Assembly: GCF_000820005.1 (NCBI RefSeq) | Contig: NZ_CDBL01000007.1 | Coordinates: forward strand, 62,001-126,000 | Length of the DNA stretch: 64,000 bases | DNA from: Aeromonas piscicola | Lineage (GTDB): Bacteria > Pseudomonadota > Gammaproteobacteria > Enterobacterales > Aeromonadaceae | Direction: 5' to 3' | Shown here: positions 36,107 to 46,631 of the stretch, one piece after another | How the letters are laid out: the number at the start of each line of letters is the position of its first letter | Numbering within the stretch: the first letter of the stretch is position 1 | Translations under genes and position numbers: made by a program | Notes under the pieces: model-generated | Seen by the model: only the letters and a program-made list of their open reading frames with translations | Told to the model about the DNA's origin: nothing | The model's database searches: none

Positions 36107-39100
36107 ATGCGCCCTTTTGACCCTTGCCCTGCTGCCCACCACTTTGCTCCCCTGCGGCTTGCGCCGTGCCGCCATCGCTGGTCTGCCTTGTTGTTGACCG
36201 GGCTGGCCTGTCTGCTCTTGGCCGGTTGTGGTCAGGACAAGCCGGCAACCGCCGATCAGGCGCCAGCGGCCCAGCAAGAGGCTGGTGTCCCCACGGCCGT
36301 GGTGCAGGCCAATGCCCGCCAATATAGAGACGCGCCGGCGCTGGCGCTGGTCTTCTCCGGCCCGCTGGCGCCCAGAGCGAACTGGCAGAGCTGGCTGGCG
36401 GTGAGCCAGGGGGGCAAGCAGGTGCAGGGGGAGTGGATCCTGGCCGAGGATGGCCGCACCCTCTACTTCCCGCAGGTCGCACCCGACAAAAGCTATGAGG
36501 TGATCCTCAAATCGGGGCTGGGCCCTGAGCCCCAGCGCTGGACCCTCAAGACCCGGCCGCTGGAGGCAGGGGCGTCGTTTACTGCCAGCGGCATGGTGTT
36601 GCCGCTGCGCCAGGAGCTGCGCTTGCCCATCAGCGCGGTCAACGTGGATGAGGTCAATATCGACTTCTTCCGGGTCGATGCCGAGTATCTGCCGCGCTTT
36701 TTGGCCGAGTACAGACCCGGCGCCGGCATGGGCAACTGGGAGCTGGAGCAGATCACCAGCCGCGCCAAACGGGTGTTCAGCGGCCGCTACGCCCTGGCGC
36801 TGGATGCCAACCGCCGCGAAACCCGCCTTATCAACGTCAAGGAGCCGCAGCTGGCCGAGGCCGGTGTCTACTTCGCCGTCATGTCACCCCTTGGCAACTA
36901 CGACTGGCGCAAGGAGACCACCTATTTCGCGGTGAGCGACATGGGGCTCAGTGCCCGCCGTTATCGGGATCAGCTAGAGGTGTTTGTCAGCTCGCTGGCG
37001 AGTGCGGATCCCCTCAAGGAGGTACAGCTCTCCCTGCTCGACGAGAAGGGCAACCGGCTGCAGGTGCAGACCAGTGACAATCAGGGTCACCGCCGCTTCG
37101 ACCAGGTGCAGGGCGCACGCCTGCTGCTGGCCGAGCAGGGCAAGCATCTGGCTGTGCTGCGCCTCGATGGCGCCGCGCTGGATCTCGCTGCCTTCGATCT
37201 CGGCACCCAGCCTTGGCAGGCCCAGCAGCTTTATCTGTTCAGCGGGCGGGATCTTTACCGCCCCGGCGAGCGGCTCGACAGCGAGATCCTGCTCAAGGGG
37301 CAGGATGGCCAGCTGCTGCCGGGAATGGCGGTGGAGCTGGAGGTGAAACAGCCGGACGGTCAGCTGCTCGAACAGAAACGGCTGCTGCCGGACAGCCTGG
37401 GGGCCGCCCACTACGGTCTGCGCCTGCCGGATGACGCGCCGCTCGGGCGCTGGACCATCAACCTGAAAACCGCCGCCGGCAGCCGCTTCGAGTGGCCCTT
37501 CCTGGTGGAGGAGTTCCTGCCGGAGCGGCTCAAGCTGCAACTCGGCAAGGGGCCTGATGGCGAATTGCTGACCCCGCAACAGGCGCTCACCCTGCCGTTG
37601 CAGGGGGATTATCTCTACGGCGCTCCCGCCAGCAACACCAAGGCGAAGGCTGACGTGAAAATAAGCCGCGCGGCCATGCCCTTCACCCAGTGGCAGGCGT
37701 TCACCTTGGGGGACGTGTTGCTGACCGAGCAGGCCAAGGAGCTTGAGCCCCTCAACCTCACCCTGAATCAGCAGGGGCAGGGGATATTTTCGCTGGCAGA
37801 TGAGCTGGATGGCGTGAGTGCCCTCGGGCCGCTGGAGGTAGCCTATCGGGTGTCGCTCTCCGAGCCCGGCGGTCGCGCCGTCAATCGCAGTCGCACCCAG
37901 TACGGCTGGCCGGTGGGCAGCCAGTGGCCGGCGCTGAGGGCCGATTTCGTCGCGGACAGGGTGGAAGGGGGCAAGCCGCTACCCTTCCAGATCCTCAACC
38001 TGGATGACAAGGGCCAGCCGGTGGCGGGCGAGGTGAAGGTGCGGCTGGTCAACGAATACCGCGACTACTACTGGCACTACGCCGATGGCGAGGGGTGGAA
38101 GTACGAGTTCAACAGCCAGCCCTATCTTGAGCTGGAGCAGAGCTTGCAACTCGATGGCAAGGGGCCGACCGCCCTCAGTTTGCAACTGGCGGCGGGCTGG
38201 TACCGATTGGAGGTGGAGAACAGCCAGGGCCATCAATCCAGCCTGCGGGTCGAGATCGGCAGTTACGCCTGGGGTGGCGGTGGTGAGCAGGCGCGGCCTG
38301 ACAAGATTGCCATCAGCCTCGACAAGCGCGCCTATCAGGCTGGCGACAAGGCGAAGGTGACCCTGGTTGCCCCCCGTGCTGGCAAGGGGCTGCTGCTGGT
38401 GGAAGATGGCGACAGCCTGCGCTGGTGGCAGCGTATCGAGCTGCGAGCCGAAGGTGGTGGCTCAGCAGAGGCCCGCGGCGAGTTCGAGATCCCCGTCAGC
38501 CCGGAGTGGCAGCGTCACGATCTGCATATTTCGGCGCAGATCGCCGCCCCCGACAGCGAGTCAAAGCCGGTGAGCCAAAAGAGTGTGCAGAGTCTGCGCT
38601 CGGTCGGTCTGGTGCCGCTCACCCTGGACAGAGAAGCTCGCCGTCTGCCGCTCAGCTTGAGTGCGCCGGACAAGGCGGTGCCGCTCACCCGGCTCGAGGT
38701 CACCGCCACCTCCACCCCCAACAGTCAGGGGCGAGTGGTACTGGCGGCGGTGGATCGGGGCGTGCTCAATATCAGCGATTACCAGCCCCTCTCACCGTTC
38801 GAGATCTTCTTTGGTCGCAAGCGCTTCGCACAAGACTTGTTCGACAACTACGGTCAGGTGATTCCGCCGCAGGATGGCAAGCTGGCCCGCCTCAACTACG
38901 GCGGCGATGCCCCGGCGCTGAAGAAGGGCGGTGCGCTGGAGAGCCGGGTCGAGATCGCCGCGCTCTGGAGCGGTGAGGTGAGTTTTGACGAGAGTGGCAA
39001 GGCGGTGATACCGCTTGATCTGCCCAACTTCAACGGCGAGCTGGCGCTGATGGCGTTGGCCTGGAACGAGCAGCAGGTGGGAGAGGCCGAGCGCGCCGTC

Positions 39101-40990
39101 AAAGTCGTTGCGCCGCTGGTGGCCGAGATTGGCTGGCCGCGCTTTGGGGCCAGAGGGGATCAGACCCGCGCCCTGGTGCAACTGCGCAATATGAGCGGCG
39201 AGGATCAAAATCTTTCGCTTGAATGGACCCTGGCCGGCGGCTTGCAGGCGGGCGGCGAACTACCCGAGACGCTGACGCTTAAAAATGGCGAGGAGCGCTG
39301 GCTGACCCTGCCGCTCACAGTGACCGGGGCGAGCGGGGTGGCAAGCCTGCAACTGGCGGCGAGCGGCAAGGGCTTTGCGATAAGTCGCGACTGGTATCTG
39401 CCGCTGCGCTCCCCCTGGCCTGCCCAGACGCGCCAGCGCTACCAGATGCTGACCCCAGGTCAGCAGATGAGCTTTGCCCAGAGCGAACTGGCCGGGCTGG
39501 ATCCCGCCAATCTACAGGGGCTGCTCAGCCTCTCAGGCACGCCCCCCTGGGATCCGGCCGCCCAGTGGCAGGCGCTGGCCGATTACCCCTACGCCTGTCT
39601 GGAGCAGACCTTGTCCCGCGCCTGGCCTTACTTGCTGACCACGGCGGATGAGCGTGCGGCCTGGTCCAAACCTGCGCTGGGAAGCAAGCCGGTGAGCGAG
39701 GCGGATCTGCAGCGCGCCCTGCTGCAGCGGCTGCAACGGTTGCAACTGCCGAGCGGCGGTTTTGGCCTCTGGGATGGTCGCTCCGATGAGGAGCAGTGGC
39801 TCACTGCCTATGCGGCCGACTACCTGCTGACCCGCAAGGAGGTCGGCGACGCCGTGCCCGAGGCCATGTTGAGTCAGGCCCTCAATCGCTTGCAGAGCTA
39901 TCTCACCGACAGTCAGTACGGCGAGCGCTGGAGCAGTGCCCCCGAGCACAGTCGGCTGGCCTATCAGGCCTACAGCGCCTATGTGCTGGCGCGGGTGGGC
40001 AAGGCGCCGCTCGCCACCCTGCGTCTCATCTGGGAGCAGCAGGCGGATCATGCCCGCTCTGGTTTGCCGCTCTTGCACCTCTCGCTGGCGCTTTCCGCCA
40101 TGGGGGATGAGCAGACTGCCGCCAAGGCTCTTGCCCGGACGCTGGCAACCCCGCGCGGCGAGGATTATCTGGCCGATTACGGTTCGCCCCTGCGCGATGG
40201 GGCGTTGGAGCTCGCTCTGCTGCGCCAGCACAAGCTGGCCGAGGATCGCTGGTCTGAGCTCAGCGCCAAGGTGGCCGATACTCTGGCCCATCGCCAGTGG
40301 CTAAGCACCCAGGAGCGCCTCGCCCTGTTGCGGTTGGCACAGGTCGATCCTGCTGCTGACTGGCAGGCAAGGCTAGTGTCAATCAATGGCGATCATCCCG
40401 TTGCCGGTAAAAACAGTGCGCAGATCGGTGTTCCCGAGGCCCTGGCGGCGACTGGCGTGACCAACGAGGGCAAGGGATCCCTCTATGTGCAGCGCACCTT
40501 GATCGGCTATCCCGAGCAGGCCCCCGTACGTATCAGCCAGGGCATGAGCGTGACCCGCAGCTGGTTCAATGCCGATGGTAAGCCGCTCGATCCCGCCAAG
40601 GTCAAGGTGGGCGATTTGGTGGTGGTGCGGCTCAATGTGAGCAGCGAGCAGACGGTGCCCGATGCCTTGCTGGTGGAGATGCTGCCGGCGGGATTTGAGC
40701 TGGAAAACCCGGCCCTTGGCACCAGCATCAAGCTCGAGGAGCTCAGCATAGAGGGCAAACCGGCGTGGCAGAGCGAGTGGAACGACTACCTCAAGCATCA
40801 GGAGTTTCGTGACGATCGCTACACAGCGGCGCTGGATCTGAGCGAAGGAGGCAACCAGCAGCTGGTCTACCTGATGCGGGCCGTGACCCCGGGTCGTTAT
40901 CAGGTGCCGCCGACCCAGGTGGAGGATATGTACCGGCCCGAGCTGCGGGCAGTGGGGCAGGATATTCACGAGGTGATGATCTCTGAGTAA
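36107..40990 (+). CDS. yfhM: Bacterial alpha-2-macroglobulin lipoprotein (YfhM/ECAM type)
   Basis: 1627 aa from ATG 36107; a nearby in-frame ATG at 36098 is the alternative. The N-terminus is a lipoprotein signal with lipobox LLLAGC, anchoring it in the periplasm. MG-type beta domains follow, then the complement-like thioester domain carrying CLEQ at about residue 1163 (DYPYACLEQTLSRAWPYL). The thioester class traps proteases that breach the outer membrane. It lies 7 bases upstream of pbpC, the usual pairing that joins protease defence with cell wall repair. Confidence 0.95.
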   Translation: MRPFDPCPAAHHFAPLRLAPCRHRWSALLLTGLACLLLAGCGQDKPATADQAPAAQQEAGVPTAVVQANARQYRDAPALALVFSGPLAPRANWQSWLAVSQGGKQVQGEWILAEDGRTLYFPQVAPDKSYEVILKSGLGPEPQRWTLKTRPLEAGASFTASGMVLPLRQELRLPISAVNVDEVNIDFFRVDAEYLPRFLAEYRPGAGMGNWELEQITSRAKRVFSGRYALALDANRRETRLINVKEPQLAEAGVYFAVMSPLGNYDWRKETTYFAVSDMGLSARRYRDQLEVFVSSLASADPLKEVQLSLLDEKGNRLQVQTSDNQGHRRFDQVQGARLLLAEQGKHLAVLRLDGAALDLAAFDLGTQPWQAQQLYLFSGRDLYRPGERLDSEILLKGQDGQLLPGMAVELEVKQPDGQLLEQKRLLPDSLGAAHYGLRLPDDAPLGRWTINLKTAAGSRFEWPFLVEEFLPERLKLQLGKGPDGELLTPQQALTLPLQGDYLYGAPASNTKAKADVKISRAAMPFTQWQAFTLGDVLLTEQAKELEPLNLTLNQQGQGIFSLADELDGVSALGPLEVAYRVSLSEPGGRAVNRSRTQYGWPVGSQWPALRADFVADRVEGGKPLPFQILNLDDKGQPVAGEVKVRLVNEYRDYYWHYADGEGWKYEFNSQPYLELEQSLQLDGKGPTALSLQLAAGWYRLEVENSQGHQSSLRVEIGSYAWGGGGEQARPDKIAISLDKRAYQAGDKAKVTLVAPRAGKGLLLVEDGDSLRWWQRIELRAEGGGSAEARGEFEIPVSPEWQRHDLHISAQIAAPDSESKPVSQKSVQSLRSVGLVPLTLDREARRLPLSLSAPDKAVPLTRLEVTATSTPNSQGRVVLAAVDRGVLNISDYQPLSPFEIFFGRKRFAQDLFDNYGQVIPPQDGKLARLNYGGDAPALKKGGALESRVEIAALWSGEVSFDESGKAVIPLDLPNFNGELALMALAWNEQQVGEAERAVKVVAPLVAEIGWPRFGARGDQTRALVQLRNMSGEDQNLSLEWTLAGGLQAGGELPETLTLKNGEERWLTLPLTVTGASGVASLQLAASGKGFAISRDWYLPLRSPWPAQTRQRYQMLTPGQQMSFAQSELAGLDPANLQGLLSLSGTPPWDPAAQWQALADYPYACLEQTLSRAWPYLLTTADERAAWSKPALGSKPVSEADLQRALLQRLQRLQLPSGGFGLWDGRSDEEQWLTAYAADYLLTRKEVGDAVPEAMLSQALNRLQSYLTDSQYGERWSSAPEHSRLAYQAYSAYVLARVGKAPLATLRLIWEQQADHARSGLPLLHLSLALSAMGDEQTAAKALARTLATPRGEDYLADYGSPLRDGALELALLRQHKLAEDRWSELSAKVADTLAHRQWLSTQERLALLRLAQVDPAADWQARLVSINGDHPVAGKNSAQIGVPEALAATGVTNEGKGSLYVQRTLIGYPEQAPVRISQGMSVTRSWFNADGKPLDPAKVKVGDLVVVRLNVSSEQTVPDALLVEMLPAGFELENPALGTSIKLEELSIEGKPAWQSEWNDYLKHQEFRDDRYTAALDLSEGGNQQLVYLMRAVTPGRYQVPPTQVEDMYRPELRAVGQDIHEVMISE

Positions 40991-40997
40991 CGCCCCC

Positions 40998-43352
40998 TTG
41001 CTGGAGACGCTTCTCCCGGCCACGTTCTGGCAACGTGGCCGTTTGTGGTTGCGCCAGGCTTGGCTTGCGCTGCGGCATCTACCTCGCTGGCTGCGTCTGA
41101 CGGCGCTGCTATTGGCTGGCGTGATCCTGTTGTTGCTGGTGCTGGATCGCACCTTCCCGCCGCCACCGCTGGATCCCGCCTTCGCGCGGGTTGTACTCGA
41201 CATCAAGGGGCGGCCGCTGCGGGCCTTCGCCGATACCAGCGGGGTGTGGCGTTATCCCGTGACGCTGGAGCAGGTCTCCCCCCGCTATATAGAGGCGTTG
41301 CTGGGCTACGAGGATCGCTATTTCTGGCGCCATCCTGGGGTCAACCCGGTGGCCATGGTGCGCGGGGTCTGGCAATGGCTGCGTTACGGGCGGGCCGTCT
41401 CGGGCGGCTCGACCCTCACCATGCAGGTGGCCCGCCTCATCGAGCCCTATCACAGGAGCGTGCCCGGCAAGCTGCGCCAGATGGTGCGGGCGCTGCAGCT
41501 GGAGTGGCACTACGACAAGCGTACCCTGCTCACCGTCTATCTCAATCGGGCACCGTTTGGCGGCAACCTTGAAGGGGTACAGGCGGCCAGCTTTGCCTAT
41601 CTGGGCAAGAGTGCGGCCAAACTCACACATGCCGAGGCCGCCCTGCTGGCGGTGCTGCCGCAGGCACCCAGCCGTTATCGGCCGGACAGGCACCCGGATC
41701 GCGCCCGCGCCGCCCGTGACAAGGTGATGCAGCGGCTGGTCAGGCAGGGGGCTTGGTCGGAGGCAGTCTGGACGGAGGGGCGCATCGAGCCGGTACTGGC
41801 CCGCGGTCACTTCACACCGATGGAGGCGCCGCTGTTTGCCCGTTTGGCCGCCGACAGTCAGCCGGGCGCACTGGTGCATACCACCATAGACGGGGATCTG
41901 CAGCGCTGGCTGGAGGCGCGGGTGGAGAGCTATATCCGCCGTTTCCCGGAGCAGACCTCCGCCGCCCTGCTGCTGGTGGACAACCAGACCATGGCGGTGC
42001 GCGCCTACGTGGGCAGCGCCGAGTACGGCAACTTGAGGCGCCACGGCTACCTCGACATGGTGCAGGCGATCCGCTCCCCCGGCTCCACCCTCAAGCCGTT
42101 TATCTACGGTCTGGCGCTCGATGCCGGGTTGGTTCACTCCGCCTCCCTGCTCTCCGATGCACCCAGATTGGGATCGGACTATCGACCCGCCAACTTTACC
42201 GGTGCCTTTCAGGGGCCCGTGACCATGACCCGGGCGCTGCAGCAATCCCTCAACGTGCCGGCCGTACAGGTACTGGAGGCACTCGGGCCCGATACCCTGG
42301 TCAATCGACTGGACAACGCCGGGGTCAGACTGGCGCTCTCCGACAAGCCCAACCCCGCCATCGCGCTCGGGGCGGCGGGCATTCGGCTGGAACAGCTGGT
42401 GGCGCTCTATAGCTCCCTCACCCGGCAGGGACAGGTGGCGATGCCGGTCTGGCTGGCGGGACAAAAGGCGGTCTCGCGCCCCTTGCTGAGCCCTGGAGCC
42501 GCCTGGATCATCTGGCAGATTTTGAGTTCGCAGGGGCGGGCGGATCAGCCCTTTGCCAGCGAGGCGACCGGCCGGGTCAACCGGCTGGCCTGGAAGACGG
42601 GCACCAGCTACGGCTACCGGGACAGCTGGGCGCTGGGGGTTTCGGGCCGCTGGACCCTGGGTGTCTGGCTGGGGCGGCCCGACGGCACCCCCTTGCCCGG
42701 TTTTTACGGTCAGAGCGCGGCTGTGCCACTGCTGCTCTCCGTCTATTCGCGGCTGGGTGACAACAGCCCCCTGCCGGCGCAGCCCAATACGGTGAGCGAG
42801 AGCGACATCTGCTGGCCGCTGGGGCGGCGGGTGGGTGCCACCCTGCCAGAAGCCTGCCTGCAACAACAGAGCGCCTGGCTGCTGGATGAACGGGATCCCC
42901 CCACCTTGCCCGATCCCATGGACTGGCCCTCACCGCTGCGTCAGGTTGCGCTGACCGAGCAGGGAACCCCCACCCTGGCGCGCTGCAGTGATGCGACCCA
43001 CTCAAGCTGGCGAGCACTCTGGCCGCTCTCGCTGGAACCCTGGCGGGCGCCGGGGGAACGGCGCACGGCGCTGCTGGCAAGCCATTGCGCGGGGGAAGCG
43101 AAGCGCGCCGATCTGCAGGCGCCCATTCGCATCGTCGCGCTGGGGGAGGGCAACCTTATTCGCAGCCAGCGCTATCGCCTGCAACCCAGGGTGCTGGGTG
43201 GCGTGGGCAAGCCGTTCTGGTTTCTCAACGGCCAGCGGTTACGCTGGGACGGGGATCAGGTATTGAGCGAGGCGGGGCGCTACCAGCTGGTGGTGGTGGA
43301 TGAGGCGGGCAACAGCGACAGAGTCGAATTTCGGCTGGAAAACCCCTCCTGA
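40998..43352 (+). CDS. pbpC: Penicillin-binding protein 1C (bifunctional transglycosylase/transpeptidase)
   Basis: 784 aa. No ATG is available near the N-terminus. TTG 40998 is taken as the start, but CTG 40983 or a slightly later TTG is also possible. One membrane anchor (LRLTALLLAGVILLLLVLD) precedes a GT51 domain (EDRYFWRHPGV, GGSTLTMQVARL) and a transpeptidase domain with SxxK in SPGSTLKPF (Ser about residue 364), SLN (SLNVPAVQ) and KTGTS. The C-terminal 100 residues or so fit the BiPBP_C domain. It pairs with the alpha-2-macroglobulin gene upstream. Confidence 0.93.
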   Translation: MLETLLPATFWQRGRLWLRQAWLALRHLPRWLRLTALLLAGVILLLLVLDRTFPPPPLDPAFARVVLDIKGRPLRAFADTSGVWRYPVTLEQVSPRYIEALLGYEDRYFWRHPGVNPVAMVRGVWQWLRYGRAVSGGSTLTMQVARLIEPYHRSVPGKLRQMVRALQLEWHYDKRTLLTVYLNRAPFGGNLEGVQAASFAYLGKSAAKLTHAEAALLAVLPQAPSRYRPDRHPDRARAARDKVMQRLVRQGAWSEAVWTEGRIEPVLARGHFTPMEAPLFARLAADSQPGALVHTTIDGDLQRWLEARVESYIRRFPEQTSAALLLVDNQTMAVRAYVGSAEYGNLRRHGYLDMVQAIRSPGSTLKPFIYGLALDAGLVHSASLLSDAPRLGSDYRPANFTGAFQGPVTMTRALQQSLNVPAVQVLEALGPDTLVNRLDNAGVRLALSDKPNPAIALGAAGIRLEQLVALYSSLTRQGQVAMPVWLAGQKAVSRPLLSPGAAWIIWQILSSQGRADQPFASEATGRVNRLAWKTGTSYGYRDSWALGVSGRWTLGVWLGRPDGTPLPGFYGQSAAVPLLLSVYSRLGDNSPLPAQPNTVSESDICWPLGRRVGATLPEACLQQQSAWLLDERDPPTLPDPMDWPSPLRQVALTEQGTPTLARCSDATHSSWRALWPLSLEPWRAPGERRTALLASHCAGEAKRADLQAPIRIVALGEGNLIRSQRYRLQPRVLGGVGKPFWFLNGQRLRWDGDQVLSEAGRYQLVVVDEAGNSDRVEFRLENPS

Positions 43353-43412
43353 GGGGCTCCTGGTTTGCACTGACCGGGCGCCAGAATATTGACGGCGCGT
43401 CATGTCACCAAG

Positions 43413-43440
43413 ACGGGATCAGGCTGTGAGCTGATCCCGT
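43413..43440. repeat. Inverted repeat between pbpC and the DUF6236-like gene
   Basis: acgggatcag and ctgatcccgt form a 10-bp stem with an 8-base loop between two convergent genes. No T-run follows on either strand, so its terminator role is uncertain. Confidence 0.55.
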
Positions 43441-43465
43441 TGGACCATATTGGCGGCCGGCTGGC

Positions 43466-44425
43466 TCAGGGTTTGACTTGCCCCAGCCGGGTGAAGAAGT
43501 GCTGGCTCTTGCGCTGGTGGAAATGACTCTTCTTGATGGGATGGAAGATGAGGCGGCTCTTTGGGTGGCTCGCCTTGAGCTGATGGATCATCGTCATGGC
43601 GGGCAGGCCTGTGCTGACCAGTGTGGTGAGCGGCAGGCTGCGGGTCTCTGGCCCCAGCAGCTGATTGAGCCCTTGCTGCGCCAGCTCGAAACGGGTCAGG
43701 GCCGTTGGCTCGGCATAGCCACTGCCGAGCATGGCCAGCAGGGCATCGAGGGCCTGATGAAACTCGGCCAATTGCTGGCGAAAGCCGCTGCGGGCGCGCA
43801 GGGCAATCAGCTCGGCAAACGGGATCTCGCTCAGGTGAGTGGGGACTTGCAATGGTATCTCGAGGTGGAAGCAATCCTGGCCGCCCCGGTTGTGGTAGCG
43901 GGATTCGAGCAGGTGCAGCAGCCGGTCCAGATAGTCGTGATCCGTGATGAGGGCACCCTCATTAGCGAGTGCCCACTCACGGGCGAGGCGCATGGAGAGC
44001 AGATTGGCAAAGCGCCGCGCCATCCTGATCCCCCCCTCATCTTGCGTAGCAAAGCCGTGAGTCAGGCAAAAACCGTGCAGCCGCTCGAGACCGGCCTGGG
44101 TCGGGCAGAAGCAGTCGTGGTTGGCGCCTTGGCGCCAGCGAGTGATCAGCTCCTTGTTGCCGAACACCTTGTGGCGAGTGAAGTCAGGGGCGATAAGGCC
44201 GCCGAGCTGGCTCTCCAGCTGCGGGGTGATGTCTGCAAAGAAGCCAGGCTCAGGACGCTCTGCCAGCAGATCAGTCTGCTCTTCCAGGGTATGGAGCAGG
44301 GCGGTGAGGCCGCTCTTTTCACTGACGGTAAAGACGAAGGCGAGTCGCTCCAGATAGAGCAGGGCAAACTTGAGCCAGAGCTCGTCGCGTACCTCCATGC
44401 CGGGGTAGTAGATATAGGTCTTCAT
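43466..44425 (-). CDS. Uncharacterised protein, DUF6236-like
   Basis: 319 aa, no signal peptide or membrane segment. The start MKTYIYYPGMEVRDELWLKFALLYLERL resembles the DUF6236 pattern (YYP-x-EIRDE-WLK-ALLY), proteins of unknown function often found in accessory DNA. The C-terminus is basic and His-rich (IFHPIKKSHFHQRKSQHFF). It is divergent from thiI and not in an operon. I do not assign a function. Confidence 0.6.
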   Translation of the reverse strand: MKTYIYYPGMEVRDELWLKFALLYLERLAFVFTVSEKSGLTALLHTLEEQTDLLAERPEPGFFADITPQLESQLGGLIAPDFTRHKVFGNKELITRWRQGANHDCFCPTQAGLERLHGFCLTHGFATQDEGGIRMARRFANLLSMRLAREWALANEGALITDHDYLDRLLHLLESRYHNRGGQDCFHLEIPLQVPTHLSEIPFAELIALRARSGFRQQLAEFHQALDALLAMLGSGYAEPTALTRFELAQQGLNQLLGPETRSLPLTTLVSTGLPAMTMIHQLKASHPKSRLIFHPIKKSHFHQRKSQHFFTRLGQVKP

Positions 44426-44602
44426 CGGATCAGTCTGTTGTCAAGGGATTGCTAGGGCGCAGGCTTGGGAATATACGCAAGATTGCCGTCGCGTCGCAAA
44501 CGTTGCGTGGGGGAATGTGAGCAAACGCGCATCCAGTAGGCGCCGGCCAGAAAGTTCTGATATAATTCGCGCCCTTAAATCAAGGCCACCCGAGTCAAAA
44601 CC

Positions 44603-46051
44603 ATGAAGTTCATTATCAAGCTGTTCCCGGAAATCACCATCAAGAGCAAGTCAGTTCGTCAGCGCTTCACCAAGATGTTGCAGGGCAACATTCGCAACGT
44701 GTTGCGCCGCTTCGACGAAGACGCCCGCGTACGGATGGATTGGGACAAGCTGGTAGTGAGCTCCCGCAACGATCAGTTCCACGCCCAGTATCTGGAGACG
44801 CTGGCCTGCATCCCGGGCATCCAGTATTTCCTCGAAGTGAAGCTGAGCAATTTTACCGACCTGCACGACATCTTCGAGCAGACCCGCGCCGTCTGGGGCG
44901 ATCGCCTGAAATGCAAGACCTTCTGCGTGCGTGCCCGCCGCGTCGGCAAGCACGATTTTAGCTCGCTGGAGCTGGAGCGCTATGTGGGCGGTGGCCTCAA
45001 TCAGCATTGCGAAACCGCCGGCGTGCGTCTGAAGAAGCCCGATATCCAGGTCAATCTGGAAGTGGAAAATGACGAGCTCTACATCATCAGCGCTGTTCAC
45101 CATGGCATGGGCGGCTTCCCCATGGCGACCCAGGAAGATGTGCTGAGCCTGCTCTCCGGCGGGTTTGACTCGGGCGTTGCCTCCTACCAGTTCATCAAGC
45201 GCGGCTGCCGCGTGCACTATTGCTTCTTCAATCTCGGCGGCGCAGCCCACGAGATCGGGGTCAAGCAGGTTGCCTATTATCTGTGGAGCAAGTTTGGCGC
45301 CTCCCACAAGGTGCGTTTCACTGCCATAGACTTTGAACCCGTGGTGGCCGAGATCCTCGAGAAGATCGACAACGGCCAGATGGGTGTGGTGCTCAAGCGG
45401 ATGATGATGCGTGCCGCCGGTCAGGTGGCCGACTACTTCCAGATCCCGGCGCTGGTGACAGGGGAGTGCGTGGGCCAGGTCTCCAGCCAGACCCTCACCA
45501 ACCTGAATGTCATCGATCGGGTGACCGACAAGGTGATCCTGCGCCCGCTCATCACCTGGGACAAGCCGGACATCATCAGCGAAGCCCGCCGCATCGGCAC
45601 TCTGGAGTTTGCCGAGACCATGCCGGAGTATTGCGGCGTCATCTCCAAGAAGCCGACCATCAAGGCTGTGCTGTCCAACATCGAGGCGGAGGAGGCCAAC
45701 TTCGACTTCGCCATCCTGGACAAGGTAGTCTCCGAGGCCCGTTACCTCGACATCCGCCGCATCGGTGAAGAGACCGCCGCCGAGGTACAGGAGGTGGAGA
45801 CTACGCAAGTGCTGGCCGCCGATGAGGTGATCCTGGATATCCGCTCCAGTGATGAGCGCGACGAGAAGCCGCTGGTGGTGGAAGGACGTGAGGTGCTGCA
45901 CCTTCCCTTCTTCAAGCTGGCCACCGCCTTTGGCGATCTGCCCAAGGAGAAGACCTATCTGCTCTACTGCGATCGCGGTGTGATGAGCAAGCTGCAGGCG
46001 CTCTATCTGAAAGAGAAGGGCTTTGACAACGTCAAGGTGTACCGCCCGTAA
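44603..46051 (+). CDS. thiI: tRNA 4-thiouridine synthase / thiazole sulfurtransferase ThiI
   Basis: 482 aa, equal to E. coli ThiI. Domains are a ferredoxin-like N-terminus, THUMP (about 60-165), a PP-loop ATPase ([15 protein letters not shown]) and a C-terminal rhodanese domain with persulfide Cys in [10 protein letters not shown] (about 456). The resolving Cys lies in MPEYCGVIS (about 344). It makes s4U at tRNA position 8 and supplies sulfur for the thiamine thiazole. An AT-rich promoter-like stretch (tataattcgc) lies 30 bases upstream. Confidence 0.96.
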   Translation: MKFIIKLFPEITIKSKSVRQRFTKMLQGNIRNVLRRFDEDARVRMDWDKLVVSSRNDQFHAQYLETLACIPGIQYFLEVKLSNFTDLHDIFEQTRAVWGDRLKCKTFCVRARRVGKHDFSSLELERYVGGGLNQHCETAGVRLKKPDIQVNLEVENDELYIISAVHHGMGGFPMATQEDVLSLLSGGFDSGVASYQFIKRGCRVHYCFFNLGGAAHEIGVKQVAYYLWSKFGASHKVRFTAIDFEPVVAEILEKIDNGQMGVVLKRMMMRAAGQVADYFQIPALVTGECVGQVSSQTLTNLNVIDRVTDKVILRPLITWDKPDIISEARRIGTLEFAETMPEYCGVISKKPTIKAVLSNIEAEEANFDFAILDKVVSEARYLDIRRIGEETAAEVQEVETTQVLAADEVILDIRSSDERDEKPLVVEGREVLHLPFFKLATAFGDLPKEKTYLLYCDRGVMSKLQALYLKEKGFDNVKVYRP

Positions 46052-46067
46052 CGGCATGCGCTTCCCA

Positions 46068-46098
46068 TAAAAAATCCGGCCAATGTGCCGGATTTTTT
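46068..46098 (+). terminator. Terminator after thiI
   Basis: aaaaatccggc / gccggattttt with a 6-base loop and a following TTTTTTATTTC; the A-rich left side makes it bidirectional. Confidence 0.88.
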
Positions 46099-46134
46099 AT
46101 TTCACTCTGATTGCATCCTGATGTCGCGCGCGGC

Positions 46135-46527
46135 TCAGGGGCAGGGGACGGGTGTAAAGGTCGATTGCCCCTGACAGCGCCAGCCCATTTCGGCTTGCCG
46201 CATCTGCCACAGGTTGTTGCTGCGAAACAGGGTCAGGATGTAGATCATGTCGCTCTTGTTGCCATCGAGGGCCACCGAGAGTACCAGATCGTTGTCCAGC
46301 TGTTGTGCCTGGATACGACTGGGTATGTCGCTGTGGCCGACAAAACGCAACGCCACTTCACGATAATCATTGACCCAGGTTTGCTGGGCAGTGCTTGCCT
46401 GGCGGATCTGCTGGTTGAATTGCTGTACCGGGGTAGAAGCCAGTCGTCCGAACAGTACCTGTGCATCGGCTTGCGCCGTTGCCACATTCATCAGTAACAG
46501 GGAAGTGATGAGCCCAAGTTTTTGCAT
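46135..46527 (-). CDS. Small exported protein of unknown function
   Basis: 130 aa from ATG 46527. A signal peptide is visible (LGLITSLLLMNVATAQA). The mature part of about 110 residues has two Cys near its C-terminus (WRCQGQSTFTPVPC) that could form a disulfide, and alternating hydrophobic strands (DLVLSVALDG, DMIYILTLFRS). I do not recognise the family. It follows the UPF0126 gene on the same strand by about 100 bases but is probably separate. Confidence 0.65.
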   Translation of the reverse strand: MQKLGLITSLLLMNVATAQADAQVLFGRLASTPVQQFNQQIRQASTAQQTWVNDYREVALRFVGHSDIPSRIQAQQLDNDLVLSVALDGNKSDMIYILTLFRSNNLWQMRQAEMGWRCQGQSTFTPVPCP

Positions 46528-46631
46528 GAGGGATTCCGGCTTACAACGACTGGATTCTATGACAACAGAAAAGCCTGCTTGGTTCAATGTAACGAGGCCG
46601 GGAGTGCGACATGGCGCTCCCGGCCTGGATA

